Positions 37,201-42,762 of a stretch of 64,000 bases of DNA are shown here, piece after piece. The translations under genes and the position numbers were made by a program. The notes beneath the pieces are model-generated. The model did no database searches and was not told where the DNA came from. It worked only from the letters and a program-made list of their open reading frames with translations. The stretch's first letter is position 1, and each line of letters opens with the position of its first letter. This DNA comes from Ochotona curzoniae. Its lineage: Eukaryota > Chordata > Mammalia > Lagomorpha > Ochotonidae. The stretch is from NCBI RefSeq assembly GCF_017591425.1, contig NW_024466218.1, positions 8,362,001-8,426,000 of the forward strand. Reading direction: 5' to 3'.

Positions 37201-37690
37201 TACTAACCAGAACAAACTTTACACCCAAAGAGTTGAGCTGCACACCACAGGAGAGGTGACAAGTCGGCAGCATCTCGCCCTCCCTCCGCTGCCCTGCACC
37301 TGCCGAAGCCTTCGCCGCGGCCCTAGGCAACGGTACTTCGCAGGAGTTCACTTCCCAATTTTGCACACCACATTTGTCCAGAGAAACTGGAGGCGAGCAC
37401 CGAGCTGTTTTTGACAAGCTTGCTCTAGGATCTTCCTCCGGGACGTAAACACCGCCCGCCCATCCCCGCGCGCCCCCAACTTCCTCCTCCTGCTGGCCCT
37501 GGCTGTCGGGGAGCCCCGAGAAAACCCCCGTACCCTCGGAAGTGAGGCGAGAGAAGGGCTTCAGCAGCTCCGCAAAGCTCAGGTGATTGAGACGAGTGAG
37601 TCGCTCGGCTTCGTCGCTACACAGCGCGGCGACGCAGGGCACGAACGAGTCCGGGATGAGCTCCTGCACCGACTGGACGCACTGGGCCAT
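1158..37690 (-). CDS. TRAPPC8: TRAPPC8, 5' part of gene (coding exons 1-11, partial)
   Basis: Trafficking protein particle complex subunit 8, the TRAPP III-specific subunit related to yeast Trs85. From the known family, TRAPP III is a guanine-nucleotide exchange factor for Rab1, acting in ER-Golgi traffic and autophagy. I recognised the protein from its start (MAQCVQSVQELIPDSFVPCV) and later stretches such as QIRKMADLCFLVQHYDLAYS. The eleven coding exons are 37534-37690, 26749-26943, 17446-17535, 15869-16043, 13709-13862, 11121-11214, 10271-10527, 9210-9325, 8085-8235, 3521-3621 and 1158-1263, together 1596 bp or 532 codons with no stop. Every junction has GT/AG ends and the phases agree. The human protein is about 1435 residues, so roughly 37% is here; the rest lies beyond position 1. 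The intact frame and introns rule out a processed pseudogene. Confidence 0.97.
2100..2195 (+). repeat. C-SINE fragment (+)
   Basis: Short degraded fragment resembling the right half of a SINE (cccagctgttacaagcattt then aaatccagcaa). Confidence 0.45.
2213..2535 (+). repeat. C-SINE (+)
   Basis: Near full length: head (gcagtggcttaataagataa), 'catcccgtatgcgtgctggt', 'ggcctgggaaagcagcagag' and an A-rich tail at 2508-2535. Confidence 0.9.
2697..2965 (-). repeat. C-SINE (-), old
   Basis: Reverse-strand copy beginning 'atttgaaaggaagagtgaca', with 'gctgctggttcactcctcaa' and 'ccacacgggtggcagggccc'. Confidence 0.8.
3521..3621 (-). CDS. TRAPPC8: TRAPPC8 coding exon 10 (residues 464-496)
   Basis: 101 bp, found from the expected protein; the minus strand has no long ORF here. 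It encodes EMAAVSAFLQPGAPRPYPAH then YMDTAIQTYRDICK. The acceptor is CCTTAG; the donor is a consensus GTAAGT. Confidence 0.95.
3838..4156 (-). repeat. C-SINE (-)
   Basis: Full-length reverse copy from 'aagattttgtttttatttaa' to 'gtcatagtggcaagtcccc'. Confidence 0.88.
4325..4605 (+). repeat. C-SINE (+), first of a tandem pair
   Basis: Old copy with 'ggttatgacacctgcatccc' and 'ggagtgaaccagcagatggg'. Its tail is abutted directly by the next SINE. Confidence 0.8.
4606..4903 (+). repeat. C-SINE (+), second of a tandem pair
   Basis: Starts 'cactgtggtatagcacgtaa' straight after the previous copy and ends in 'aaatctttaaaaataataat'. Confidence 0.85.
4904..5847. other. TRAPPC8 intron 10 sequence; nothing recognised
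   Basis: AT-rich. A small TG/TA-rich inverted patch lies at 5655-5690. Confidence 0.5.
5848..6170 (+). repeat. C-SINE (+)
   Basis: Full-length copy from 'gggcctggtgcaggagccta' to 'aaataaacaaatctttgaaa', of the younger 'gtcctcaccttgcatg' type. Confidence 0.92.
7370..7440 (+). repeat. MIR fragment
   Basis: Short stretch resembling the MIR core end (aaagcttaggaatattaact, acttgcctaagacaa). Weak. Confidence 0.4.
7598..7850 (+). repeat. C-SINE (+)
   Basis: Diverged copy starting 'tggggcccagctatttagtg', with a pyrimidine tract and A-tail near 7840. Confidence 0.8.
8085..8235 (-). CDS. TRAPPC8: TRAPPC8 coding exon 9 (residues 413-463)
   Basis: 151 bp. It encodes YPPEAPELQIRKMADLCFLV and on to ...QAMLYAAGAL. 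The acceptor is TTTACAG. The donor is GTTGGT, non-consensus at +3 to +4 but required to join the next exon's GAAATGGCA (EMAA) in frame. A SINE begins only about 35 bp upstream of the acceptor. Confidence 0.95.
8271..8547 (+). repeat. C-SINE (+) next to TRAPPC8 exon 9
   Basis: Starts 'ggagccagcactgtggtgag' about 35 bp upstream (in transcript sense) of the exon 9 acceptor and lies antisense to the gene. Ends 'aagtaatccttaaaaaag'. Confidence 0.88.
9210..9325 (-). CDS. TRAPPC8: TRAPPC8 coding exon 8 (residues 375-412)
   Basis: 116 bp. It encodes LISRKGLSRSLFSATKKWFS then GSKVPEKSINELKNTSGLL. The acceptor is TCTTAG; the donor is a consensus GTGAGT. Confidence 0.95.
9597..9885 (-). repeat. C-SINE (-), old
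   Basis: Reverse copy with 'tctgttggttcactcccaaa' and end 'gtctcagccattgggctgaa'. Diverged. Confidence 0.65.
9935..10237 (+). repeat. C-SINE (+) 34 bp from the exon 7 donor
   Basis: Diverged copy ending 'cctctcaaataaataaaaat', just inside the intron after TRAPPC8 exon 7. It carries a small internal duplication ('agttcctagctcctatc' / 'agttcccagctcctatc'). Confidence 0.75.
10271..10527 (-). CDS. TRAPPC8: TRAPPC8 coding exon 7 (residues 289-374)
   Basis: 257 bp with the downstream acceptor. The acceptor is a CAGTAG tandem (NAGNAG). Using TAG gives ...VKDGLPNNF, as in human; using the upstream CAG moves the exon edge to 10530 and inserts one valine (VKVDGLPNNF). The exon carries a serine- and aspartate-rich variable stretch (QSSDPSNSVDDPDH), then the conserved GACLTLTDHDRIRQFIQEFT and HIEKTIRQLNDQ. 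The donor is GTAAGA. Confidence 0.95.
11121..11214 (-). CDS. TRAPPC8: TRAPPC8 coding exon 6 (residues 258-288)
   Basis: 94 bp. It encodes ESYEDGPYTITSHKNSDSNL then LSLDGLDNEVK. The acceptor is GATAG. The donor reads GTCTTA after AAAG, poor at positions +3 to +6. Skipping this exon would shift the frame because 94 is not a multiple of 3. Confidence 0.92.
12262..12590 (+). repeat. C-SINE (+)
   Basis: Full-length copy from 'ggggaatggtattgcggcac' to 'aaataaatctttcctg'. Confidence 0.88.
13709..13862 (-). CDS. TRAPPC8: TRAPPC8 coding exon 5 (residues 206-257)
   Basis: 154 bp, ending in phase 0. It encodes RAELIYEEMKQKYGTQGCYL and on to ...PDPWSQYLQKNSIQNQ. The acceptor is CCTTAG; the donor is GTATAT. 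Confidence 0.96.
15869..16043 (-). CDS. TRAPPC8: TRAPPC8 coding exon 4 (residues 148-205)
   Basis: 175 bp. It encodes CMLVASSSDTEPMEQFSKLS through QHRIQHNNDYSYPKWFIPNT to LHDVSSGDEQ. The acceptor is AAG before GTATG; the donor is a consensus GTAAGT. The segment DTEPMEQ differs from human EAEPVEQ as I remember it, an ordinary species difference. Confidence 0.95.
16602..16912 (+). repeat. C-SINE (+)
   Basis: Full-length copy from 'gggggctggcaccatgacat' to 'aaataaatgaataaatcct'. The next SINE follows within 20 bp. Confidence 0.9.
16931..17268 (+). repeat. Young C-SINE (+) with target-site duplication
   Basis: The most CpG-rich and least decayed copy here, useful as a family type: 'gggcccggcacagtggccta', 'gcctgggaaagcagtagagg', 'gaagatcttcctctctgtct', A-rich tail. 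It is flanked by AAGAATCC at 16923-16930 and 17269-17276. Confidence 0.93.
17446..17535 (-). CDS. TRAPPC8: TRAPPC8 coding exon 3 (residues 118-147)
   Basis: 90 bp, phase 1 in and out. It encodes ATTPWFESYRETFLQSMPAS and then DHEFLNHYLA. The acceptor follows TTTTAG; the donor is GTATCC. The exon has no long ORF of its own, so it was found by reading for the expected protein. Confidence 0.94.
17858..18080 (+). mobile_element. MER5A-type hAT-Charlie DNA transposon relic
   Basis: Matches the remembered MER5A pattern: 'cagtggttctcaactaaaag', 'ggaaatatttggcaatggta', 'acaatacactggggaagaca', 'ctgtggctcaaaatgtcaat'. It is a non-autonomous, ancient eutherian element with no coding capacity. Confidence 0.88.
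18734..19058 (-). repeat. C-SINE (-)
   Basis: Full-length reverse copy from 'aagatttatttttatttatt' to 'gacacaatgccagcccctc'. Confidence 0.9.
19327..19652 (+). repeat. Young C-SINE (+)
   Basis: 'acccggtggcgtggcctagt' to an A-run of about 19 at 19638-19656. High identity to the copies at 16931 and 53346. Confidence 0.93.
20138..20433 (-). repeat. C-SINE (-)
   Basis: Reverse copy from 'aaagattcatttattttatg' to 'gccacaatgacagtcccta'. With the next (+) copy it forms a close inverted pair. Confidence 0.85.
20464..20786 (+). repeat. C-SINE (+)
   Basis: From 'ggaattagtgttgcagctta' to a T/G-rich simple stretch (ttgttgttatttttgtttg) replacing the usual tail. Confidence 0.85.
20790..20990 (+). repeat. 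C-SINE (+), 3' truncated
   Basis: 'gtgcctggcatgatgactta' through 'gaagaagctccaggctcctg', then stops; the right half and tail are missing. Confidence 0.85.
21256..21279. repeat. (CA)n microsatellite
   Basis: About twelve CA units. Confidence 0.95.
21437..21727 (+). repeat. C-SINE (+)
   Basis: 'tggggccagcaaccagggta' to an A-run at about 21712-21724. A VNTR-element tail follows almost at once. Confidence 0.88.
21742..22162 (+). mobile_element. VNTR-element tail, 5' truncated copy
   Basis: Shares 'agatgaagtttctttgg' and 'cagtggattctga' with the copy at 24275-24570 but lacks about 200 bp between them. The last 180 bp match the element at 1-235. It ends in an A-run at 22149. TTTATTA occurs near both ends and may be the target-site duplication. 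Confidence 0.85.
22826..24855 (+). mobile_element. Composite SINE-VNTR-tail retroelement (near complete copy)
   Basis: Three same-strand modules. First is a C-SINE head at 22826-22983 ('aggttaagctgccgcctgca', 'catcccatattaacactggt', 'acttgggcccctgcaatcca') that breaks off mid-body. Second is a GC-rich degenerate tandem repeat at about 22985-24130. Third is a unique tail at about 24130-24855 ending in 'cctaatcaaatatgtaaaat' and an A-rich run. I see no reverse transcriptase or other coding sequence, so it looks non-autonomous. Alternative: a decayed L1-type 3' region that happens to sit behind a SINE. The two long frames over it (183 and 132 codons) are by-products of the repeat. Confidence 0.65.
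22985..24130 (+). repeat. Degenerate GC-rich VNTR, unit about 55-60 bp
   Basis: The anchor 'actggtttgcatgagnaccagg' recurs with variation at about 23284, 23341, 23599, 23710, 23820, 23930, 23994 and 24075, spaced by about 57 or 110-115 bp, with 'gggctggnctgcag' stretches between. Units are too diverged to count by eye. Confidence 0.75.
25092..25320 (+). repeat. C-SINE (+), internally deleted
   Basis: 'gtatctggcaccgtagtaag' to 'ctaaaataaatcaaaactaa'. The similar strings 'tcaagaccctata' (25067) and 'tcaagaccttgta' (25328) may be a decayed target-site duplication. Confidence 0.75.
25392..25672 (+). repeat. C-SINE (+)
   Basis: 'tagggcctaggatttggcat' to a tail of AAACA units at about 25665-25690. 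Confidence 0.85.
25700..26748. other. TRAPPC8 intron 2 sequence; nothing recognised
   Basis: AT-rich, with no named repeat. Confidence 0.5.
26749..26943 (-). CDS. TRAPPC8: TRAPPC8 coding exon 2 (residues 53-117)
   Basis: 195 bp, phase 1 in and phase 1 out. It follows an intron of about 10.6 kb. The acceptor is AAG before TTCACATGAG; the donor is GTATGT. It encodes VHMRDPSNQLHVVKNLKIAV and on to ...GDYDLNIS, closely matching the human protein with conservative changes (for example V for I). Confidence 0.96.
27600..27780 (-). repeat. MIR (-)
   Basis: Resembles the reverse complement of MIR ('aataactacctcatagcgtt', 'ttttaaggagctcagatact'). Confidence 0.6.
27885..28480 (+). repeat. C-SINE (+) split by a later C-SINE
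   Basis: Left part 27885-28105 and right part 28427-28480 ('gtgagtcagcaggagatatg', tail AAATAAAAATAA). The insert at 28106-28426 is bounded by AAAGCGAGCCA (28095-28105) and AAAGTGAGTCA (28427-28437), a target-site duplication with two C/T differences. Confidence 0.82.
28106..28426 (+). repeat. C-SINE (+), nested insert
   Basis: Younger type: 'gctaaggtcctcacctggta', 'ggcctgggaaagcaggcgag', 'tccaataaaaataaatcct'. Confidence 0.9.
28550..28865 (-). repeat. C-SINE (-)
   Basis: Reverse copy; 'catgtatttaagaggcagaa' through 'cagggctcaccactaaggc'-like end. CpG-rich but diverged; several overlapping short frames arise here. Confidence 0.75.
29480..29935 (+). mobile_element. MaLR (MLT1-type) LTR relic
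   Basis: The right end carries the typical MaLR wording: 'tgagccagaaccatccaaat', then 'ttgttttaaggaattatgtt', 'acaacaacagatggacaata'. Ancient solo LTR with no coding region. Left boundary approximate. Confidence 0.6.
30085..30402 (+). repeat. C-SINE (+)
   Basis: 'taatggctaaatcctcgcct' to 'aaataaaaataaatcttaaa'; lacks the first 25 or so bases. Confidence 0.9.
30940..31235 (+). repeat. C-SINE (+)
   Basis: 'cacagtgccagaatccaata' to 'gtaaataaatctctttaaaa'. Head missing. Confidence 0.85.
31785..32092 (-). repeat. Young C-SINE (-) with target-site duplication
   Basis: Reverse copy from a T-run to 'gcgccaccacgccgggccc'. Flanked by TGGAGTCCA at 31776-31784 and 32093-32101. Confidence 0.93.
32102..32414 (-). 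repeat. C-SINE (-), second insertion at the same target
   Basis: Reverse copy from 'aaagatttatttttattgga' to 'gcattggctgtgcc', flanked by GAGTCCAATTTTTT at 32096-32109 and again from 32415. Confidence 0.9.
32640..32907 (+). repeat. C-SINE (+), 5' truncated
   Basis: 'aaggcactgcctgcaatgct' to 'caaataaacaaactttttaa'. Confidence 0.85.
32919..33240 (+). repeat. C-SINE (+)
   Basis: 'ggggcccagcgcaatagaga' to 'tccaataaaaaagtaaaata'. Full length. Confidence 0.92.
33708..34008 (+). repeat. C-SINE (+)
   Basis: 'aggactggtgctgtggccca' to (TTTA)/(AATA) runs. A 17-base string 'catgtaactttgcattt' is duplicated in the tail at 33939 and 33956. Confidence 0.85.
34012..34255 (+). repeat. C-SINE (+), old
   Basis: 'gagtgcctggaatctagtcc' to 'ctctctcattaaatttcaaa'. 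Confidence 0.7.
34272..34545 (+). repeat. C-SINE (+), head internally deleted
   Basis: 'aggggctggcactgaacacc' to 'aaataagcaaatctttaaaa'. Confidence 0.8.
34755..34930 (+). repeat. C-SINE fragment (+)
   Basis: 'aagcggtgaagacctcactt' through 'cttccaggctcccggcc', then ends. Confidence 0.6.
34985..35172 (-). repeat. C-SINE (-), partial
   Basis: 'gggcagtggttcactcccca', 'caggtctcccatgtgggtag', 'gtagggaactagatcagaag'. Truncated by the next (+) copy. Confidence 0.75.
35174..35508 (+). repeat. C-SINE (+)
   Basis: 'ggggcccagcatgatggctt' to 'aataaataaaaataaaccct'. Full length, younger type. Confidence 0.92.
35606..35940 (+). repeat. C-SINE (+)
   Basis: 'tggggcaagcgctgaggcac' to 'aaacaaattcttaaaata'. 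The 219-codon frame at 35253-35912 spans this and the previous SINE and is not a gene. Confidence 0.88.
36095..36410 (+). repeat. C-SINE (+)
   Basis: 'atgatggacatgatgcagta' to 'tccaaattaaaatacatata'. The tail runs into an AT palindrome. Confidence 0.9.
36414..36447. repeat. AT-rich palindrome, 16-bp arms
   Basis: 36414-36429 pairs perfectly with 36432-36447 around a 2-base centre, and includes GG/CC steps, so it is a true inverted repeat rather than plain (TA)n. Confidence 0.9.
36848..36878. repeat. (CACTTG)5 hexanucleotide repeat
   Basis: Five tandem CACTTG units, followed by a related 'ctgtgcttg'. Located in TRAPPC8 intron 1, near the CpG island. Confidence 0.95.
36906..37250. other. Intron 1, first part; nothing recognised
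   Basis: Single-copy-looking intronic sequence between the hexamer repeat and the CpG island. Confidence 0.5.
37534..37690 (-). CDS. TRAPPC8: TRAPPC8 coding exon 1 (residues 1-52)
   Basis: Starts at the ATG read from 37690, with G at -3 and G at +4 (good Kozak context). The frame stays open upstream to 37867, but no in-frame ATG lies there; the codon at 37867 is TTG. The exon ends in ...RLTSE plus one base of a valine codon, followed by the donor GTACGG. It lies in the CpG island; the 5' UTR and transcription start are upstream and cannot be fixed from sequence. Confidence 0.95.
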
Positions 37691-38037
37691 CGCCGCGGCG
37701 GCGGCCCCGCACTCCGGCCCGCTCTCGCAGCTCAGCCCGCGGCTGCCTGGCCCGGCCGGGCGGGGCCCCGCGCTGGAGCCGGGAGACGAGGACAAGGAAC
37801 AGACGCCGCCGCCTCGGCTGCCGGGGACGCAACACTGAGCCCCCGCCCCGTCACCGCCGCTCCTCAACGCCAGCCCGGGCGTCCTCGCATTCCTCTCGGA
37901 TAGGTGGAGTCACCGACAACCGCCACCTGGTCCTCTGGACGCCAAATCCTCGGTCACTGCCCGGCCGGAACCGCCATGACAGGGCCGAACCCTGACCCAC
38001 CGGGTGCGCTCCTCCCGGCAGCCTCCGCGCCAGCCCC

Positions 38038-38046
38038 TCACGTGAC
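38038..38046. promoter_or_regulatory. TCACGTGAC palindromic E-box (CLEAR-like)
   Basis: Perfect 9-base TCACGTGAC, about 350 bp upstream of the TRAPPC8 start codon and beside the GC boxes. It fits the TFEB/USF-type E-box (CLEAR element core). Occupancy is not shown by sequence. Confidence 0.6.
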
Positions 38047-38640
38047 AGCCTTACAGGCGGTAGGGGCGGGGTGGAGAGCGACGGCGGCCGGTTGGGGGCG
38101 TGGTCGTGGGCGGGGCCGACAGTGGGCGGGGCCGGCTGGAGGCTGGCCCCCCCAGGCAGTGTGTTGACGGCGCCGTGTGGGACTGAACGGTCCGGCGGAC
38201 GTGGGCTGCCGGTGCTGCTGCTGGGACGACGGTACCGAGCCGGCCCCACAGGCTCTGCCTAGCCGCGGTGAGCAGCTGCCGCGGATACTTGGGCTGCTTC
38301 CTGCGCCTCCCACGGAGCGGCAGAAGGCACCTGCCGAGGTGCGCTGCGCGCCAGGCGCCAGGTCCGCGGTGGACCGGGGATGGCGGGCGCGGTGGGGGAG
38401 GCCCCGGGGATGCTCTGAGAAAGGGACTGGCACACACGTGGACTTGGCCAATAGCAGGAAGGCGTGCTGACGTGAGTACTGCAGCTCGCAGACGTGTCGG
38501 GGACGACCGGCGCGTCGGTGTGAGTCGCAGGGAAAGGGTGTGTCCGCTGGCGTGCACGGGGCGGTCCGCAGCCTGTCCCTCTTACCCTCCGCTGGAGAGT
38601 CAGGTACTGCGTGGAGCCCTGCGCTGGCTTCCAAGCCTAG

Positions 38641-39427
38641 TTTCCATTTTTACATATTGTTCCTATGAACAAGTGAAAATGGATGAAAGGGATTTCTTGT
38701 GTCGCTCAGCTGTTTGAAATCCTTTATATGCGAAAAAATAGAAGGCGAGGAAAATACAACGCTTTATCTCGGTGGTACTGTATCTTGATTCAAAGAGGCT
38801 TCTCCAACATCAGTATCACAAATTGACTTGATGCTGCGGTTTTCAGCTTTGGAAGAATTTATGACAGGTGACAAGTAAGCTCTCTCCTGCAAGTGGAGAA
38901 AAGTAAAGGACAACAGGGCATAATGACATGTGCCTTGGCCACATCCATTCAGAGGAGATAGCGAGTGTAAGCCGAGCATCAGGAACTCTGCACCTGACAG
39001 CTCAGCCATCTCTTGTTCACCATAACCTATTATATATTTATGACGATCTGAAACAGAGGACCTTGAAGGCTCCCGACAAAGAAGTAATCAGGGAATGGAG
39101 ATACTAAATACTGTGATTCAACTAATACAAGCTGTATAAATACTCAAAATAGCATACTGTGCCCCATAAATATATGCGACTATTACATGCTAATGAAAGT
39201 ATGAAACCCTTGTGGAACGTTATATATACACACACATATATATGTATGTATATTGCAAAGAAGTTTTTTCTTATATCACCAGGCATACTCATAAATTCCT
39301 TTTGACTGCTTCAGGTCTGAATCCCTTTCAGGAGAACCTCACACTAAGGGATGCAGGGAGAGGGATCCTAAATCTAAAACCCACTACCTAGTATTCAACT
39401 AAAAAAAAAAACTTAAAAGGGCGATGT
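38641..39427. other. Upstream flank of the promoter; no gene recognised
   Basis: AT-rich after the island ends. Holds a TA/CA-rich stretch at about 39218-39253. An 81-codon reverse frame at 38764-39009 matches no family I know and lacks supporting context. Confidence 0.5.
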
Positions 39428-39705
39428 ATGGAGCAGGCACTGTGGTGCAGCATCCTGTATTCGAGTGAGTGAGTTCAAGTCCCATGTCCACTTCCTATAC
39501 AGCTTCCTGCGAGCTCACAGCCTGGGAGGCAGAGGATGGCTTCAGTACTGGGATCCCTGCCTGTCATGTGGGAGAAGCCCCGGATTTTCTGGCTCCTGGC
39601 TCCACCCCAGACTGTTTGAGGTATGTGAGGGAATAAGCCACAGATGGAAGATATCCACCCTCAAATCTTATCGCTCTGCCTTGAAAGTAAATAAATGACT
39701 AAATG
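39428..39705 (+). repeat. C-SINE (+)
   Basis: 'gagcaggcactgtggtgcag' to 'gaaagtaaataaatgactaa'. Confidence 0.85.
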
Positions 39706-39839
39706 TTGCAAAGGCAATTTGCTTTTATACGGAAAGTTAAACTACTTGTATTTTACTCTTTTAGAACACTTTCACAGGTAAGTTAACGTATGTGGATTTT
39801 TTAAGATATATATATAAATAGCAAAATAAAATTTACTCC

Positions 39840-40472
39840 TGGGACCAGTAAGATGTCTCCATGGGCTAATCTTCCACTTGCAAGTACCACTATCCCATGT
39901 GGGTGCCAGTTTGCATCCTGGCTATTCCATTTCCAATCCAACTCTCTGCTTATGGCCTGGGAAAGCAGCAGCAGATGACCCAAGTCGCTGTATGCAGGTG
40001 GAGGCTCCTGGCTGCTGGCTTCAGATGGCTCAGCTCCGGCCATTGTGACCATTTCTGGAGTGAGCCATAAATGGAATATCTCTTTGTGTGTGTCTCTCCT
40101 TCTGTCTGTAAATATAACTTTCTAATAAAAATGAATAAATCTTTTTATTTTATTTTTATTGGAAAGGCGGATATACAGAGCAGAGACACAGAGAGGAAGA
40201 TCTGCAGTCTGATGATTCACTCCCCAAGTGAGCACAACGGCTGATGCTATGCCGGTCTGAAGCCAGGAGCCTCTTCTGGGTCTCCCATGCGGGTGCAGGG
40301 TCCCAAAGCTTTGGGCCATCCTTGACTGCTTTCCTGGGCCACAGGGAGGGAGCTGGATGGGAAGTAGGGCTGCCGGGATTAGAACCAGTGCCCATATGGG
40401 ATCCTGCAAGGCGAGGACCTTAACCACTGCACCACCGCGCCGGGCCCAAAAATGAATAAATCTTAAAAAAAG
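39840..40472 (+). repeat. C-SINE (+) with a (-) C-SINE in its tail
   Basis: Host body 39840-40143; tail remainder 40448-40472. The insert at 40144-40447 duplicates the 17-base tail segment AAAAATGAATAAATCTT. Confidence 0.93.
40144..40447 (-). repeat. Young C-SINE (-), nested, 17-bp perfect TSD
   Basis: 'tttatttttattggaaaggc' to 'accaccgcgccgggccc'. TSD copies at 40127-40143 and 40448-40464 are identical, so the insertion is recent. Confidence 0.96.
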
Positions 40473-40539
40473 AAATATGTATAAGTAAAAATTTAGTGAT
40501 TTCTACCATGTTCAGGAAGTTGTGAAACTATTAATATTG

Positions 40540-40750
40540 TGTTTCCATTTTGAGTCTCTCTGCTCCCCCATGCTCGTCCAGCCATTGGCAATCACTAATT
40601 TCCTTTCTGCTGGTACATTAACTTATTTTGGCCTTTACATATGCCTGGAATCCTATGGCACGTGTGGTTTTTCTCATTTGGCAGAAGTTTTCGAAGTTCA
40701 CCCATGCTCTTCATGACTCAGTTCCCTCGTATGGTTGAGCCTGTCTTGTG
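40540..40750 (+). mobile_element. Ancient L1 3'-UTR fragment
   Basis: Resembles old mammalian L1M 3' ends ('gcctggaatcctatggcacg', 'gttttcgaagttcacccatg', 'ctcttcatgactcagttcc'). Recognised from memory; subfamily not assigned. Confidence 0.5.
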
Positions 40751-41345
40751 TATTGATGATCTCATCCAACATATCCACAATGAGGAACCTGACTATAAGA
40801 ATTACTTTTTTCTTATACTGCCCTGATTTGTCTTTTGGCAAGCGATGTTTTGAAATGTGGAAACCTCTGGAAGAAGCTGAGATTTATAGGAGCCTTAGGA
40901 GCAAGCCTTTAACTCAGGATTCTCAAACCAGCATGAGCAAAGAGAAAACCTGATAGCTTGTATAACAGCATGGAAAGCTCAAAGGAAAGAGCTGTCCAAA
41001 TAAGGGAATTGGGCAGATCATAGGGCTGTGCAGCAAACAGGACTCTGTAATTCTGTTTGGCTTCATTCTCTAAATGGTAGAAGCCACTCTCTGAGTGATA
41101 GACTTTGCCAACATGTCTAGATCACATCCTCTCAGCTGACTGAAACAAGCAGAAATGGAATTCCTTATCCCCCAGTATCATCCACTCAGCCCAGGAAATG
41201 GCTCTAATGTGACCTGCTTTCATGAAAAATCTTTCCCTAAGCCTCTTAATTTCCGGGGGAAGTAAGACATTCATTAGCTGGGTATGGAGTTATATTTCCA
41301 TACTTGCCAATAGGAATAGAGGATCCTGACTAGGAAAGTAGAAAC
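40751..41345. other. Intergenic sequence; nothing recognised
   Basis: No ORF with support and no repeat family I can name. Confidence 0.5.
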
Positions 41346-41347
41346 AG

Positions 41348-41640
41348 GGGTATGTGTTATGACACAGTGTCGTGGGGACACTCAAATCCTCTATCAGAGT
41401 GTCCTGATTGAAGTGCTACCTTGGCTTCCAGTCTAGCGTCCTGCTAATGCGCACAGTTGGGACAAAGCAAATAACTCCAGTTCTTGGGTCTCTGCCACCC
41501 ACATGGAAGATCTGGATGAAGTCCCTGGCTCCTAACTTTGACCTAGACTAGGTCTGACTGTATGGGCATTAGGGGCATGAACCATGCAGGAAGATCTCTT
41601 GTTTTTCTCTCTGTATGTGTATATTTGTCTCTAGATTACA
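41348..41640 (+). repeat. C-SINE (+)
   Basis: 'caggggtatgtgttatgaca' to 'gtctctagattacaaataac'. Old, tail decayed. Confidence 0.75.
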
Positions 41641-41991
41641 AATAACTATACAATGTTGAAAGAAAGAAAATGGAGTTAATCCTGTTCACCTGTCAGACAA
41701 ACAGAATACCCATTATACATCACAAACTGTTCACTGGCTTTGCAGCCCACATACACACACTTGCCACATGATTCAAAGCATGCCTATACTCAGTAATTAC
41801 CACTGTCTTAACTGAAAATAGACTCGTCTCCTACCCAAAGGCAGACCAGCAAAAGTCACATCCGGTTACAGACTCAGCTCCAAACCAAGGGATCTCTGGA
41901 TGACACATGCTTCTCTCGGTCAGATTCACACGTGGATTTCCATGGGCCTATCACCAATAGCAAATTTTAAATGAAAACCCAAGTCAAAAAT

Positions 41992-42017
41992 GAAAAAAAA
42001 AAAAAAAAAAAAAAAAC
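41992..42017. repeat. Poly(A) run, about 24
   Basis: Uninterrupted A-run after 'gtcaaaaatg'. The sequence upstream (41650-41990) may be a 3'-end retrocopy of unknown source. Confidence 0.9.
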
Positions 42018-42446
42018 AGGAAAATCTCAATCCCATTTTTGAAAAGAGGGACTACTCTTTTTGGAAGGGTACTTCCAAAAGTTCATGGGAATAAATATTA
42101 AAAATAAAACTATGCATGAATCCCACAATTTTTGGCATCTGCATGAACACATCCCACATTTCTGTGAACTTTCTGAAGTATCTTCAAGCAATGGTCACTG
42201 TACAGGATAGCAAAAACCCAGTTCTCCAGTGAAAGCAATGAATTCCACGGCCAGTCAAGCTGATTTGCACCTGCTAGGAGGATACTCCTTAATCAATACC
42301 CTTCAAGGTCATTCCTGAGAGAGATGAGCAAGTTAGGGGCAGAGTGATCTTTTAAGGCCTGTATCTACTTACTATTTGCTAAATTCTAAGGATCTAGAGA
42401 TTGTCGGACACTCTTCTGGGATGGTTGGGCATAAGATCGCTGAGGA

Positions 42447-42675
42447 AGACCCAGTGCCATGGCTCAGTGGCTAAATCCTCACCTTGCATGTGCCAGCATC
42501 CCATATGGGTGCTGGTTCCTGTCCAGCTCCACTTCCCTCCAGCTCCCTGCATGTGGCCTAGGAAGGCAGTAGAGATGGTTCAAAGCCTTGGGACCCTGCA
42601 CCCAAGTGGGAGACCCAGAAGAAGCTCCTAGCTCCTGACTTCAGATCAGCTCAGCTTTGGCTGTTGTAGCCACTT
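42447..42675 (+). repeat. C-SINE (+), 3' truncated
   Basis: 'gacccagtgccatggctcag' to 'tttggctgttgtagccactt'; pyrimidine tract and tail missing. Confidence 0.88.
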
Positions 42676-42762
42676 ATCTTATTCAAAGTCACTTTGACAA
42701 ATTCATGGAAAAATAGAACTAAAAGCATCACTTTACTCTGGCGGTAAAAAAAATTTACATGT

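Larger units (their letters stand above)
37250..38640. promoter_or_regulatory. CpG island and TRAPPC8 promoter
   Basis: GC-rich, CpG-dense block standing out from AT-rich flanks. It covers coding exon 1 and about 950 bp upstream. It holds GC boxes (Sp1-type) at 38063-38071, 38108-38116 and 38124-38132, a CCAAT box at 38448-38452 within a TTGGCCAA palindrome, and a TGACGTGA CRE-like site at 38468-38475. There is no evident TATA box near exon 1, as expected for a housekeeping promoter. Confidence 0.9.

Noticed and set aside
37691..37867. N-terminal extension of TRAPPC8 upstream of the ATG at 37690
   Set aside because: The frame is open, but the apparent start at 37867 is TTG and no in-frame ATG precedes 37690; the known protein starts at MAQCVQ.
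38038..38634. 198-codon reverse frame in the CpG island
   Set aside because: CpG islands give long stop-free frames in several registers; composition is arginine/proline/alanine noise and no family is recognisable.
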